This document shows positions 47,569-55,543 of a DNA stretch of 64,000 nucleotides, piece after piece. The position numbers and the translations under genes are program-made. Below the pieces are notes generated by a model. That model was not told where the DNA came from. It made no database searches and saw only the letters and a list, made by a program, of their open reading frames with translations. The stretch lies in contig CAYJOD010000026.1 of NCBI GenBank assembly GCA_964371655.1, forward strand, positions 9,800 to 73,799. Direction: 5' to 3'. Position 1 is the stretch's first letter. Each line of letters begins with the position of its first letter. Source of the DNA: CAZGSN01 sp964371655. GTDB lineage: Bacteria > Desulfobacterota > Binatia > HRBIN30.

Positions 47569-48918
47569 TTGAGAACTACAGTACGTAAACAACTTGCACT
47601 TGTCGAGACGTCCATTGAGCACGAGCACGCCCGCGAGCTGGGTAGGATTCGCGACCTGCTCGCTGAGCAGCCCAAGATTTTTGAACTCGTCCACTCAGAT
47701 CTGATCCGTGGGTTGAACCACGCGCAGATCGGACGCCAGGGCATGATGAGTGCCGAGCAAGTGCTGATGGCGCTGTTCATCAAACAGATGAACGACTTCA
47801 GCTACGCGCTGCTGGCGTATCATCTTGTAGACTCCAGAACCTACCGCGCAGTTTGCGGATTCGGCATTGGCGACAAAGTTCCCGCTGGTTCCACGCTACA
47901 GCGCGACTTCAAAAAGATCCGCCCGCAAACCCTCGAAGCGATCAACCGGATCTTGCTGGCCAGCGCGGCGGCGAAGGGGATCGAACAAGGTCGCAAGGTG
48001 CGTGTCGACTGCACCGTGGTTGAATCCAACATTCACCACCCCACCGACTCCACCTTGCTGTGGGATAGCGTGAGAGTATTGAGCCGGCTGGCCCAGCGGG
48101 CCAAAGAGATATCGGGCGTAGTGGTCGCCGATCACCACCGTCGCGCCAAGCGAAGGGCATTGGGAATTCTCAATGCGAGGAAGAACAACGACCGGGTGAG
48201 GCTCTACCGGGACTTGCTCAAGGTCGCGCGCAAGACGGTCAACGATGCCGAGCGAGTGAGCAGAGAGCTCAAGGAGGTGCCGACCACCGCACCCCTCACC
48301 GCCATTGCTCTTGATGTTGAGCTTGAGCACTACAGCGCGCTGGCCAGGCAGGTCATTCGCCAGACCGAAAGACGAGTGCTCGCAGGGGAATCGCTTCGGC
48401 CCGAAGACAAGATCGTCTCGATCTTCGAGCCGCATACCGACATCATCATCAAAGATCTGCGAGAGACCTTCTTCGGCCACAAGGTTACGATCACTGGTGG
48501 TGCGTCAGGGTTGCTGACCGACTTGGTGATCGAGCGAGGCAATCCAGCCGACGTGACACTGGCTGAGAAGATGATCTCCCGCCAGCGCGATATCTACGGC
48601 AGGGTGCCGCGCCAGGCGGCTTTCGATGGGGGCTTCGCCTCGAAGGATAATCTCAAGTCGATCAAAGAGCTGGGCGTACGTGATGTGGCCTTCGCCAAGA
48701 AGCGGGGACTCGCGGTCAGTGAGATGGCCAAGAGCACCTGGGTCTACAAACGCTTGCGCGATTTCCGCGCCGGTATCGAGGGGATGATCTCCTTCCTCAA
48801 ACGTTGCTTCGGGTTGACCCGTTGCACATGGCGCGGCTTCGAGTCGTTCCAGTCTTACGCCTGGTCTTCCGTAGTCACGGCGAACCTGTTGCTGATGGCC
48901 CGGCGCTTACTGGTCTAG
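47569..48918 (+). CDS. ISNCY-family transposase
   Basis: A TTG start gives a 449-residue transposase. An N-terminal helix-rich domain (SAEQVLMALFIKQMNDFSYA) is followed by the RNase H-like core with VRVDCTVVESNIHHPTDSTL (Asp147), the 'AAFDGGFASKDNLKSIKELG' segment and the C-terminal 'FRAGIEGMISFLKRCFGL' with the final Glu. This combination is typical of IS5-like/ISNCY elements with the VDxTVVExNIHxPTDS signature. AAGGA lies 12 bases before the TTG inside the leader hairpin. Confidence 0.88.
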   Translation: MRTTVRKQLALVETSIEHEHARELGRIRDLLAEQPKIFELVHSDLIRGLNHAQIGRQGMMSAEQVLMALFIKQMNDFSYALLAYHLVDSRTYRAVCGFGIGDKVPAGSTLQRDFKKIRPQTLEAINRILLASAAAKGIEQGRKVRVDCTVVESNIHHPTDSTLLWDSVRVLSRLAQRAKEISGVVVADHHRRAKRRALGILNARKNNDRVRLYRDLLKVARKTVNDAERVSRELKEVPTTAPLTAIALDVELEHYSALARQVIRQTERRVLAGESLRPEDKIVSIFEPHTDIIIKDLRETFFGHKVTITGGASGLLTDLVIERGNPADVTLAEKMISRQRDIYGRVPRQAAFDGGFASKDNLKSIKELGVRDVAFAKKRGLAVSEMAKSTWVYKRLRDFRAGIEGMISFLKRCFGLTRCTWRGFESFQSYAWSSVVTANLLLMARRLLV

Positions 48919-49097
48919 CCGCTTACTTACCCGAGCGCCGGTGTATCCCCGTCATGTGCGGGACGACAGCACGGGCTCGTCCCGATCCACATTCAAGGGC
49001 GCCAATCAGTCAACATCATCCCGGGGAACGCTCGCGAGCTGCGAGATACGCACTGCGTTGGATTATTGCCGGCCGGGTGCCGCCGAAAAAACCGCCA

Positions 49098-49118
49098 TTC
49101 CGGGATGGGAACTAACTA
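49098..49118. repeat. Right inverted repeat and target duplication of the inner IS
   Basis: TTCCGGGATGGGAAC (49098-49112) and TAACTA (49113-49118) match the left end exactly. Confidence 0.85.
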
Positions 49119-49134
49119 TGCGAGTCTTGTTCAT

Positions 49135-49199
49135 AGTGGCGTGTTCCTTTCTTGGTTTGGCGACCCCGTCCCTATCGGGACGGAAAAGGAACCGCCACT
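49135..49199. repeat. Hairpin at the foot of the IS256 right end
   Basis: AGTGGCGTGTTCCTTTC (49135-49151) is imperfectly inverted at 49183-49199; inside, CCGTCCC (49166-49172) pairs with GGGACGG (49177-49183). The IS256 end overlaps its first two bases, as if the IS had inserted at the foot of an older hairpin. Confidence 0.65.
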
Positions 49200-49265
49200 T
49201 CTTTCAATTCAGAGGATCAACAGCTTCCGGGACATTCCCTCGAACAACGCGGATACTGTCAGGGA

Positions 49266-49629
49266 TCTCACCGCAGAGGCGCGAAGAAGAAGGTGTCTTG
49301 AGCCCGAAAACCTCACTTGCCGTCTGCGGTGACTGATGCGCCCTTCGAGACGGCGCCAAGAGAGGGCGCCTCCTCAGGGCGAACGGTGTAACGATAGTTG
49401 CACCAATTCTTCCCGTTCGCCCTGAGGAGCGGCCGTCCTCTCAGGCCGCGTCTCGAAGGGCGCGCTCTACCAGACTGATCGCGACCTGGCAGTCCAACTG
49501 ATGTTTTCGGGTTGAGAACAACTCCACATCCGCCGAAGCACCAGGGTGCACGAAATTGATCCAGCCAAAGTCGTGATTTCGTCCAACCATCCAAAGCTTT
49601 CTCTGCGCCCCTGCGCCTCTGCGGTGAGA
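49266..49629. repeat. Dispersed CACCGCAGAG element, copy 1, with a nested hairpin
   Basis: Ends: TCTCACCGCAGAGGCGC (49266-49282) and its exact inverse (49613-49629). Read on the minus strand from 49629, the internal sequence (CTTTGGATGGTTGG, AAATCACGA, CGGCGGATGTGGAGTTGTTC) follows the copy at 58193-58344 closely and the copy at 53500-53650 less so. A second palindrome (49338-49463) sits within it, so this copy is longer. No gene is seen in 48919-49637 apart from IS ends. Confidence 0.85.
49338..49463. repeat. Nested palindrome GCGCCCTTCGAGACG inside the previous element
   Basis: Outer arms GCGCCCTTCGAGACG (49338-49352) and 49449-49463 are perfect 15-bp inverts. Inner arms TCCTCAGGGCGAACGG (49371-49386) and 49413-49428 are perfect 16-bp inverts. 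The words CCCTTCGAGACG and CCTCAGGGCGAACGG are ones I recognise from intergenic spaces of many other bacteria. Confidence 0.88.
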
Positions 49630-49637
49630 AATTCCCG

Positions 49638-51977
49638 CTAGCAACCGCTCAGGAACCGGTTGACGCACTGTACGACTTCGCCGAGGGAGACTGTGCCGTT
49701 CAGGTCTGCATCGGCAATCGGACAGCTGCCGGGGACGTTCGCTGCATCGCACAAGGGCTGCCCGAGGAACAGGTTGGCGCACTTGACTACCTCGCCGATC
49801 GTGACCGCACCGTCGCCATCGCAGTCGCCTGTGCAGGTGTCGACGACAATCTGCCCCGCCGTGCCGGTGATGCCGGCGATCGGGTTGCCTGCGGGGTCTG
49901 TCGCTGCCGGTGTGTTGGTGAGAGCATGCGTACCGAGAGTTGCACCGGGAGCGATGCCCCACGCGCACAGGTACAACGCGGCGTCGGGAAGGAGGTTGGC
50001 GTTTCCGCCGGTCTCGATGCTCTGCGTTCCCGGCCCCAATGGAGTTGTGGTCAGCTGCTTGTCGGCGACGCTTGCCGGCCCGATTGCAGGGTTGATGGCG
50101 CATGTCGTCACGCTGAGCTGACTTGCATCGAAGCCGATGGTGTTCGTCGTGGTCGCGATTTGAGCGCCGGCCGTTGCGAGTGTGGCGGCAACACACGCCG
50201 AGCCGCCCGGCCGCCCCGAGCCACGGCCGAGATCGACGGCAGGGGGCAGGGTCGCGGTCGGGGTGAGCGAGACGGTTGCCGTCGCCGTCACGGTCGCGGT
50301 CGGAGTCGCCGTGTCTGTCGATGACGCCGTCGTGGTGGCGGTCGATGTTGCCGTGACGGTTGGCGTGTCTGTCCGGGTCCCGGTCGTAGTCGCGGTCGGG
50401 GTGCTGGTGACCACCGTCGGCGTTGCCGTGGGCGTGACCGTGGGGGTGGTACTGGCGACGGCATTCACGGCTGCCAGCGCGTCGACGCGGCCGTAACCGA
50501 ACGAGTTATTCGGAATCGTCGTGTGCGGAATCCCGTCACAGGTCTGGCTGGGGTTGACCGTCACGTTGGGATTGGCGGTGTTCTGTAGGAGGCTCTTGGT
50601 CGCGGCGATGTCGCGGACGAGCTCGGGGCGAGCCGACCACAGCAACGCAACCACGCCTACGACGTGCGGTCCCGCCATCGAGGTTCCACTCAAGACGCTG
50701 TAGCTGTCGGTGGGCACCGAGGAGCGCACCCCCACCCCCGGAGCGGCAATCTCGGGCTTCAGGCGATTCGACGCATCGACCGTGACTGGGCCGCGGCTGC
50801 TAAACGATGCCAGCGTGTGGCTGACGTCGTAGGCACCGGCGGCGAAGGCCGCCGCATAGATCGGCGGCGGATCCGTCACACTCGCGCAGTTGGGGCCGGA
50901 GTTGCCCGCCGACGCGACGACGAAGATGCCTGCTGCCTGCGTGTTGTTGACGATGGTCTCGAGCGTGGCGGCGGCGCAGCCTTCGCTCGGGGGACAGCCC
51001 CAGCTGTTGTTCATCACATGGGGGCGCTTGGACGGATCGGGGTTGTTGCCGCTCGCGTCGGTCGGCGCGATGAAGAACTGGAAACACTCGGTGTAGCGCG
51101 CCGGCGTACCGAAGCCGCGATCCATGTTTCGACAACCGATCCATTTCGCTCCCGGGGCCACACCAATCTGGTCGCCAGCGCCATCGTCACCCGAAGTCGT
51201 GCCGGTGGTGTGCGTGCCGTGGCCAGTGTCATCGCACGGCGCGAACGCGTCGTTGCCGCAGGGGTTGCCAGTCGAGTCGTGGATGGCGTCGTGCCAGTTG
51301 TAGTTGTGGTTCGCGGTGGCGCCGTTCCAGCCGCGGTAATGCGGTTGCAGCGCGGGATGGTTCCACTGGATGCCGGTGTCTTGGTTCGCGATGACGATAC
51401 CCTGTCCCGTGTAGCCCATCGCCCACACCGCGGGTGCGTTGACATCGGTGACGCCCCACTCGGCAGCTAGGGATGCGGTGGGCGCCGCCAGAGCTTTGGT
51501 GGGCGGATCATCAATGAATCGCACCGGTGCATTCGATTCAATCCGACCCGTGTCGGCCCGCGCCGCCAAGCCTTCCACTAGACTCTGATCCCCGCTCACC
51601 ACCAGCATGTTGGCAGCCCAGAAGGCGCGGTAGTGCAGGCCACGTGCCCGCAGCCAAGCGCGCAGCTTCCCCTGACTTCGGGCCGCGTGCGCAGTTAGCG
51701 TGCGGTAGACCCACCAACCGCGGGCGTCCGCGTCTTTGATGCCGTGGGCCGGTGCGACATCGGCCTGATCCGCGAGCAACACGACCACGGATGTGGTCTG
51801 GCCGGCAGCCGTGTCGACCAGCACGCGCGGATGGATCTTGTTGCGCCACGCCGCTTCGGGCGGCACATCGACGCCCACTGCGGGCCGCGTCAGTGCAACG
51901 ACTGCACCTAGAACGACGCCAATCATCCACAGGAGCGGCCGGGGAAGCGACGAGCGAATGTAGAGCGCTGACAGCAA
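49638..51977 (-). CDS. Secreted subtilisin-like protease (S8) with Thr/Pro linker and dockerin-like tail
   Basis: The product is 779 residues from a TTG at 51977 (AAGG upstream); ATG at 51926 would shorten the signal region. A signal peptide or anchor (about 18-36), an I9-like propeptide (about 60-155) and an S8 domain with D200 (NQDTG), H253 (GHGTH) and S433 (SGTSMAGP) follow. A Thr/Pro-rich linker spans about 510-575, then a beta-rich domain. The last 65 residues hold two calcium-loop-like repeats, GDCDGDGAVTIGEVVKCANL and ADADLNGTVSLGEVVQCVNR, as in dockerins. The secreted enzyme may thus be docked on a scaffold; see the protein at 62321. Confidence 0.92.
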   Translation of the reverse strand: MLSALYIRSSLPRPLLWMIGVVLGAVVALTRPAVGVDVPPEAAWRNKIHPRVLVDTAAGQTTSVVVLLADQADVAPAHGIKDADARGWWVYRTLTAHAARSQGKLRAWLRARGLHYRAFWAANMLVVSGDQSLVEGLAARADTGRIESNAPVRFIDDPPTKALAAPTASLAAEWGVTDVNAPAVWAMGYTGQGIVIANQDTGIQWNHPALQPHYRGWNGATANHNYNWHDAIHDSTGNPCGNDAFAPCDDTGHGTHTTGTTSGDDGAGDQIGVAPGAKWIGCRNMDRGFGTPARYTECFQFFIAPTDASGNNPDPSKRPHVMNNSWGCPPSEGCAAATLETIVNNTQAAGIFVVASAGNSGPNCASVTDPPPIYAAAFAAGAYDVSHTLASFSSRGPVTVDASNRLKPEIAAPGVGVRSSVPTDSYSVLSGTSMAGPHVVGVVALLWSARPELVRDIAATKSLLQNTANPNVTVNPSQTCDGIPHTTIPNNSFGYGRVDALAAVNAVASTTPTVTPTATPTVVTSTPTATTTGTRTDTPTVTATSTATTTASSTDTATPTATVTATATVSLTPTATLPPAVDLGRGSGRPGGSACVAATLATAGAQIATTTNTIGFDASQLSVTTCAINPAIGPASVADKQLTTTPLGPGTQSIETGGNANLLPDAALYLCAWGIAPGATLGTHALTNTPAATDPAGNPIAGITGTAGQIVVDTCTGDCDGDGAVTIGEVVKCANLFLGQPLCDAANVPGSCPIADADLNGTVSLGEVVQCVNRFLSGC

Positions 51978-52095
51978 GGTAACCTTCGGAGAGGATTGTG
52001 AGCGGACGGAGGCCTGAGATCAATGCGAGTCACACCCCGCGCGTGCGCAATCAGCTGCCGCGCTTCTGTCGAGCGCTGCATTTCCATCGAGGACT

Positions 52096-52190
52096 TCACC
52101 ACAGAGGCCACCGACGACGCAGAGAAGAAAGAGACGAGGGGCGACCTCCTCCCTTCCTGATTTCTTCCTCTCTGTACCCTCTGTGGTGAG
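52096..52190. repeat. CACCACAGAGG-type inverted element, short
   Basis: TTCACCACAGAGGCCACCGA and ACGCAGAG on the left, TCTGTACCCTCTGTGGTGAG on the right, imperfectly inverted around a 40-bp centre with CCTCCTCCCTTCC. A diverged cousin of the CACCGCAGAG element at 49266, 53500 and 58193. No gene is seen in 51978-52264. Confidence 0.75.
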
Positions 52191-52264
52191 AAATCAGGGC
52201 TAGGGACCGTGTTCCATCGCCGTGCAATCCTTTCAGCAAGGAATTGCCGGCCCCATGGCGCGGC

Positions 52265-52693
52265 TCATTGCAGTTGCGGGAGCTCCTGGAACGGGTTGAA
52301 GACTTTCAACCCTGGCCTGCGAAAATGCCGGTCGTTGCCGGTTACGATGGTGAGTCCGTAGCGGCGGGCCGTGGCGGCGATGTAACTGTCCTCAATGGGC
52401 ATGCGCTGGCCAGTCTCATCGAGCTGCCGCTGCAGGTCCGCCCAGACGTGCGCGACCGACACGTTGAATCCATGAATGCGGCCGTGCATGGCATCGACCA
52501 GTCGCGTAAGCCAGGCCTGCAGGGCTTCTCGCTGTTTGCCGCGCTTGGTGCGCACCCAATAGGCCAGCTGCGCGATGACCACAGCGCTGGTGTAGCAGTC
52601 GTCGCGTTCGGCTCGTAGCCACGCGATGACGCGCGGATCGCCCTGCGTCTTTGCTGGCTGGCTGAGGACGTCGGCATCGAGTAGCCAGCTCAT
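52265..52693 (-). CDS. vapC: VapC-like PIN-domain protein with a Glu-to-Gln change
   Basis: The ATG at 52693 overlaps the antitoxin stop (ATGA). The 142-residue PIN domain has D6 (LLDADVLS), D102 (PIEDSYIAATA) and D121 (TGNDRHF), and ends 'KVFNPFQELP' like FitB/VapC toxins. The second acidic residue, usually the Glu of a (I/T)AEL motif, is Q42 (VVIAQLAYW). VapC toxins cleave tRNA or rRNA with Mg2+ held by these acids, so the change may weaken or abolish activity. Confidence 0.85.
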   Translation of the reverse strand: MSWLLDADVLSQPAKTQGDPRVIAWLRAERDDCYTSAVVIAQLAYWVRTKRGKQREALQAWLTRLVDAMHGRIHGFNVSVAHVWADLQRQLDETGQRMPIEDSYIAATARRYGLTIVTGNDRHFRRPGLKVFNPFQELPQLQ

Positions 52694-52914
52694 AGCTTGC
52701 TGCGGAAGTACCCGCGGCGGCGAGGTGGGAGATCGTCCATCGGCACCGGGCACTCTTCGAGAACCGCCAGCCAGTCGTGATCGCGCGTGAGGCGACGAAA
52801 CACGATGGCGTCCTCCTCTGCATCGAAATCGGCATCGAACACATCACCCGGGCGCACCGGAACGAGCGCGGCCGGAACTGTCAAACGGCGCTTGGCATCC
52901 AACGTGATGATCAT
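52690..52914 (-). CDS. vapB: AbrB/SpoVT-type antitoxin
   Basis: A 74-residue protein with an N-terminal swapped-hairpin AbrB domain (MIITLDAKRRLTVPAALVPV) and an acidic, then arginine-rich tail that would wrap the toxin. It precedes and overlaps the PIN gene, the standard toxin-antitoxin order, and probably represses its own operon. A longer frame to 52998 has no AbrB-like residues before M29 and was rejected. Confidence 0.85.
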   Translation of the reverse strand: MIITLDAKRRLTVPAALVPVRPGDVFDADFDAEEDAIVFRRLTRDHDWLAVLEECPVPMDDLPPRRRGYFRSKL

Positions 52915-52993
52915 GGTGGGATAATCCCACTCTGCGAGAACTGCGTCAAGTCGCGAGTTCGCGGTCAAACCGCCATCGCGCCGAAGGAAGATC

Positions 52994-53070
52994 ACCACGG
53001 ATTACACGGATTGCACGGATCGAAACCCTGCCGAGATCATCATATCCGTGAGATCCGTGTAATCCGTGGT
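52994..53070. repeat. CCACGGAT-family hairpin, 27-bp arms
   Basis: The arms 52994-53020 (ACCACGGATTACACGGATTG..) and 53044-53070 (..ATCCGTGTAATCCGTGGT) are inverse at 25 of 27 positions and have an internal period of about 9 bp (CACGGATTA). It lies between the vapBC-like pair and the Rieske gene. Same family as 37844-37981. Confidence 0.88.
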
Positions 53071-53126
53071 TGAGACGCGCGCCTGCCCGCGTGACGTCGA
53101 GATTTGCGTTTTGCGGCCCACCTCCT

Positions 53127-53489
53127 ATGTTCGCTGCGATGGCAGACGCTCCATCCACCTCCGTAGTCGTCGCTAAGCTCGCCGACCTTCCCCCCGGCAC
53201 GTCCAAGAAGTTCTACCTGAGCATCGACGGCCGCGAGGAAGAGTGCTTCGCCGTGAATCATCGCGGTGAGCTGCACGCCTACGTCAACCGCTGCTGTCAT
53301 GTGCCGATGAGCTTGGACTGGGTCGACAACCGTTTCTTCAGCGAAGATAAGAAGTACCTCGTCTGCGCCACCCACGGAGCGTGCTATCTCCCGGACACCG
53401 GCGAGTGTGTGACCGGCCCCCCGCTTGGCAAGATGCTGTCGCGGGTCGAGCTCACCATCGAGCACGGTGAGATCGTGGCCCGCGCCTAA
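53127..53489 (+). CDS. Rieske [2Fe-2S] domain protein
   Basis: A 120-residue single-domain Rieske protein from the ATG at 53127 (ATG at 53139 is equally possible). The cluster ligands are C56-x-H58 (NRCCHVP) and C80-x-x-H83 (VCATHGACYLP), followed by the GPPLGK loop. Such small Rieske proteins act as ferredoxins for oxygenases or as stand-alone electron carriers. No oxygenase gene lies beside it. The upstream region carries the CCACGGAT hairpin. Confidence 0.9.
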   Translation: MFAAMADAPSTSVVVAKLADLPPGTSKKFYLSIDGREEECFAVNHRGELHAYVNRCCHVPMSLDWVDNRFFSEDKKYLVCATHGACYLPDTGECVTGPPLGKMLSRVELTIEHGEIVARA

Positions 53490-53499
53490 ACTGGATTCC

Positions 53500-53650
53500 T
53501 CACCGCAGAGACGCGGAGACACGGAGAAAACTCTGGCTGGTGGACGAAATCATGTCTTCGCCGGATTGATTCCGCGCACTCGGCTGTTTCGGCCGATGTG
53601 CATTGTTGTCAGACCATCCTCTTCTCCGCGCCTCTGCGTCTCTGCGGTGA
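53500..53650. repeat. Dispersed CACCGCAGAG element, copy 2
   Basis: 29-bp arms 53500-53528 and 53622-53650 are inverse at all but about three positions. The interior (CTCTGGCTGG, ACGAAATCATG, TGTTTCGGCCGATGTGCA) aligns with copy 3 at 58193-58344. Total 151 bp. It begins 11 bp after the Rieske stop. Confidence 0.88.
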
Positions 53651-53678
53651 AGTCTTGATGAGAAATGCGGGCTGGCCG

Positions 53679-54950
53679 TCACTTCTGCTGGTCGTAGACC
53701 CGCCACATGTCGTCATCATCAAAGATCTTCTCGGAATCATCGGCGTGCATCGCGTCGCGCTCGAAGTCCCGGCGTCGGCCGCGGTTCGCGTGGAATTCCT
53801 CGTAGAGATCGTGCTGGATCATGGCGCTCATGATCTCGTTGGTGCCGGTCCAGATCTGCGCCAGGCGCGTATCGCGGACCACTCGCTCGATCGGGTACAC
53901 ATCGGTGTAGCCGATGCCGCCGGTCACCTGCATCGCCAGATTGGCCACGTCCCAGGCGGCTTCGGTGACGAACTTCTTGGTCTCAGAAACAACACGGCGA
54001 ACCGTGGGCGCCTGCAGGTCGGCCGCGCGCGCCGCTTGGTAGATCATCGCATGGCTGGCATCGAGCAGCACCTGGGCCTTGGCGATCATGAAGCTGACGG
54101 CCTGGAACTTGCGGATGGGCCTTCCGAACGCCTTGCGCTTATCGGCGTAGCCCATGGCCACGTCGAGAACTCCCTGCATCCCGCCGGTACACGGAGCGGC
54201 GCTGCACAGGCGTTCCGGAATCATCATGGTGTTGAAAACCAAGGCTCCGCCGTGGAGCGGACCAATGAGGTTTGCCTTCGGCACTTTGACGTCGCGGAAG
54301 ACGACGCGGCCGGTGCCGCCGCCACGGGAGCCCATCAGCCCGTATAGATACTTGGCCTCCACGCCGGGCCCGCGGTCGATGATCAGTGCGCTGATGCGTT
54401 CGTGCGCGGCGGCGTTGGGGTCTGGGTTGGTGCGAACGTACGCCAAGAAGAAGTCCGCCCCCTCCGCGCCGACGACGAAGCGCTTCATGCCACGCACGAC
54501 GAAATGGTCGCCGCAGTCTTCGGCGCGGCTGGATGCGCCGAAGAAGTCAGACCCCCCGCGCGGTTCGGTGAGAGCTTCGGCGGCTACCAGGCGGCCTTCC
54601 AGCATCGGCTTGAGGTACGTCTGCTTCTGCTCCTCGGTGCCGAACGTGTTGAGGGCTTCGCCGACGATGGACGGCATGACGAAGGAGCAGCCGGCAGCCA
54701 TACCGAGAACACCGATCTCGCCCATGACCGCGCATTCGTTCACCCAGCTCATCTCTTGGCCACCGTACTTTTTAGGGAAGCGCAGCCCGAGGAGATGATT
54801 CTTCGCGTATTGCTCGTAGAGCTCCCTGGGGTAGCGGATCTCGTCACGATCCATCCGCCGCACGTACTCCGGATCGACGTCGTTCTTGACGAATGCGCGC
54901 GCCTTCTCCTGCATCGCACACCCTTGCTCATCCAATAAAAACTCGTTCAT
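53679..54950 (-). CDS. Acyl-CoA dehydrogenase
   Basis: A 423-residue FAD flavoenzyme that introduces the alpha-beta double bond in acyl-CoA. Marks of the family are 'AEALTEPRGGSDFFGA', 'FRDVKVPKANLIG', 'QVTGGIGYTDVYPIERVVRD' and the C-terminal 'QIWTGTNEIMSAMI' with a Glu at the position often used as base. GGAG lies six bases before the ATG. The C-terminal 40 residues are charged (RGRRRDFERDAMHADDSEK) and longer than usual. The substrate chain is not predictable. Confidence 0.92.
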   Translation of the reverse strand: MNEFLLDEQGCAMQEKARAFVKNDVDPEYVRRMDRDEIRYPRELYEQYAKNHLLGLRFPKKYGGQEMSWVNECAVMGEIGVLGMAAGCSFVMPSIVGEALNTFGTEEQKQTYLKPMLEGRLVAAEALTEPRGGSDFFGASSRAEDCGDHFVVRGMKRFVVGAEGADFFLAYVRTNPDPNAAAHERISALIIDRGPGVEAKYLYGLMGSRGGGTGRVVFRDVKVPKANLIGPLHGGALVFNTMMIPERLCSAAPCTGGMQGVLDVAMGYADKRKAFGRPIRKFQAVSFMIAKAQVLLDASHAMIYQAARAADLQAPTVRRVVSETKKFVTEAAWDVANLAMQVTGGIGYTDVYPIERVVRDTRLAQIWTGTNEIMSAMIQHDLYEEFHANRGRRRDFERDAMHADDSEKIFDDDDMWRVYDQQK

Positions 54951-55048
54951 GTTTGGCTCCTCTTCTCACTCGGCGCCCTCTTCCTATATCCCAAAGGCTT
55001 GTGAGCAAGATATCGGGGGTGCGCGCGATCAGGTTCTCACGAGGCCAG

Positions 55049-55098
55049 CTCCCCTGCCCGCGCCACCTCTGGCGCGGGAGAGGGTTAGGGTGAGGGCC
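55049..55098. repeat. GGGAGAGGG-family palindrome
   Basis: CCCGCGCCA (55057-55065) pairs with TGGCGCGGG (55070-55078), flanked by AGCTCCCCTG and AGAGGGTTAGGGTGAGGG. Same outer sequence as 19962, with a different stem. Related CCTCACCCCCACCCTCC lies at 55197-55214. Confidence 0.82.
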
Positions 55099-55214
55099 GT
55101 CGGACGGCATGAACCCGCATGCGGCCCCGTCCCACGGAGCCTGCGGAGCGTGGAGCCCTGCGGCGGACGTGTGGATCAAGCACTTAGAAATAGGATCCCT
55201 CACCCCCACCCTCC

Positions 55215-55345
55215 GAGACTGTCGATTTTCTCCGGTGCGGCTGTTGCGCGAGTTTCGTGTCGCCTGGTAGGGCCGGCTGTGCCGGCCGTATTTTCCACCC
55301 GACCGGCCGGTACAACCGGCCCTACGCGACTTTATCGACAGTCTC
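55215..55345. repeat. Nested inverted-repeat element, 131 bp
   Basis: Outer arms GAGACTGTCGAT (55215-55226) and 55334-55345 are perfect. Inner arms GTAGGGCCGGCTGTGCCGGC (from 55267) and 55305-55325 are inverse at 19 of 21 positions and enclose a short AT-rich loop. It has the look of one hairpin inserted in another. No gene is seen in 54951-55543. Confidence 0.85.
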
Positions 55346-55543
55346 CTGAGGGAGCGCTTGCAAGTACCGGCGCTGCTTGGGTTACGGCGTGAGTCCGCGA
55401 TAGGTCCTCTGTGGTGAGCTTGGCAAACAATGCAGGCTTGGGCGGATACCCTACTTGTGATCCGCACGCTGTGGTGGCAGGCCGTGCCCGTAAGCCTGGA
55501 TACGTCCACAAGCTGATCCGCACGAGCTTTCAAGGAGAACCGT

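Larger units (their letters stand above)
47428..49112. mobile_element. ISNCY-type insertion sequence, 1685 bp, complete
   Basis: GTTCCCATCCCGGAA (47428-47442) is exactly inverted at 49098-49112, a 15-bp terminal repeat. TAACTA flanks both ends as a 6-bp direct target repeat. It carries one transposase gene of 449 codons and a long leader hairpin. Both ends and the target repeats are perfect, so the insertion is recent and the element may be mobile. It lies inside the right end of the IS256-type element. Confidence 0.9.
46032..49136. mobile_element. IS256-type element, interrupted by a second IS
   Basis: CTATGAACAA at 46032-46041 and its inverse TTGTTCATAG at 49127-49136 are perfect 10-bp ends. 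The similarity goes on with one gap through CGCATA, giving a roughly 19-bp inverted repeat. Between them lie the IS256-family transposase and, near the right end, a complete ISNCY-type element. Removing the inner element leaves an IS of about 1.4 kb, a normal IS256 size. I could not find a direct target repeat outside the ends, and the right end abuts a hairpin at 49135-49199. Confidence 0.75.

Noticed and set aside
46020..49150. Target-site duplication for the outer IS256-type element
   Set aside because: The 8-9 bp outside the two ends do not match; GTGGC occurs near both but not at comparable positions.
49313..49594. 94-codon minus-strand frame and the C-terminal part of another frame in the dispersed repeat
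   Set aside because: The three copies of the repeat do not keep a common reading frame (one has a stop, another an indel), so they are not coding.
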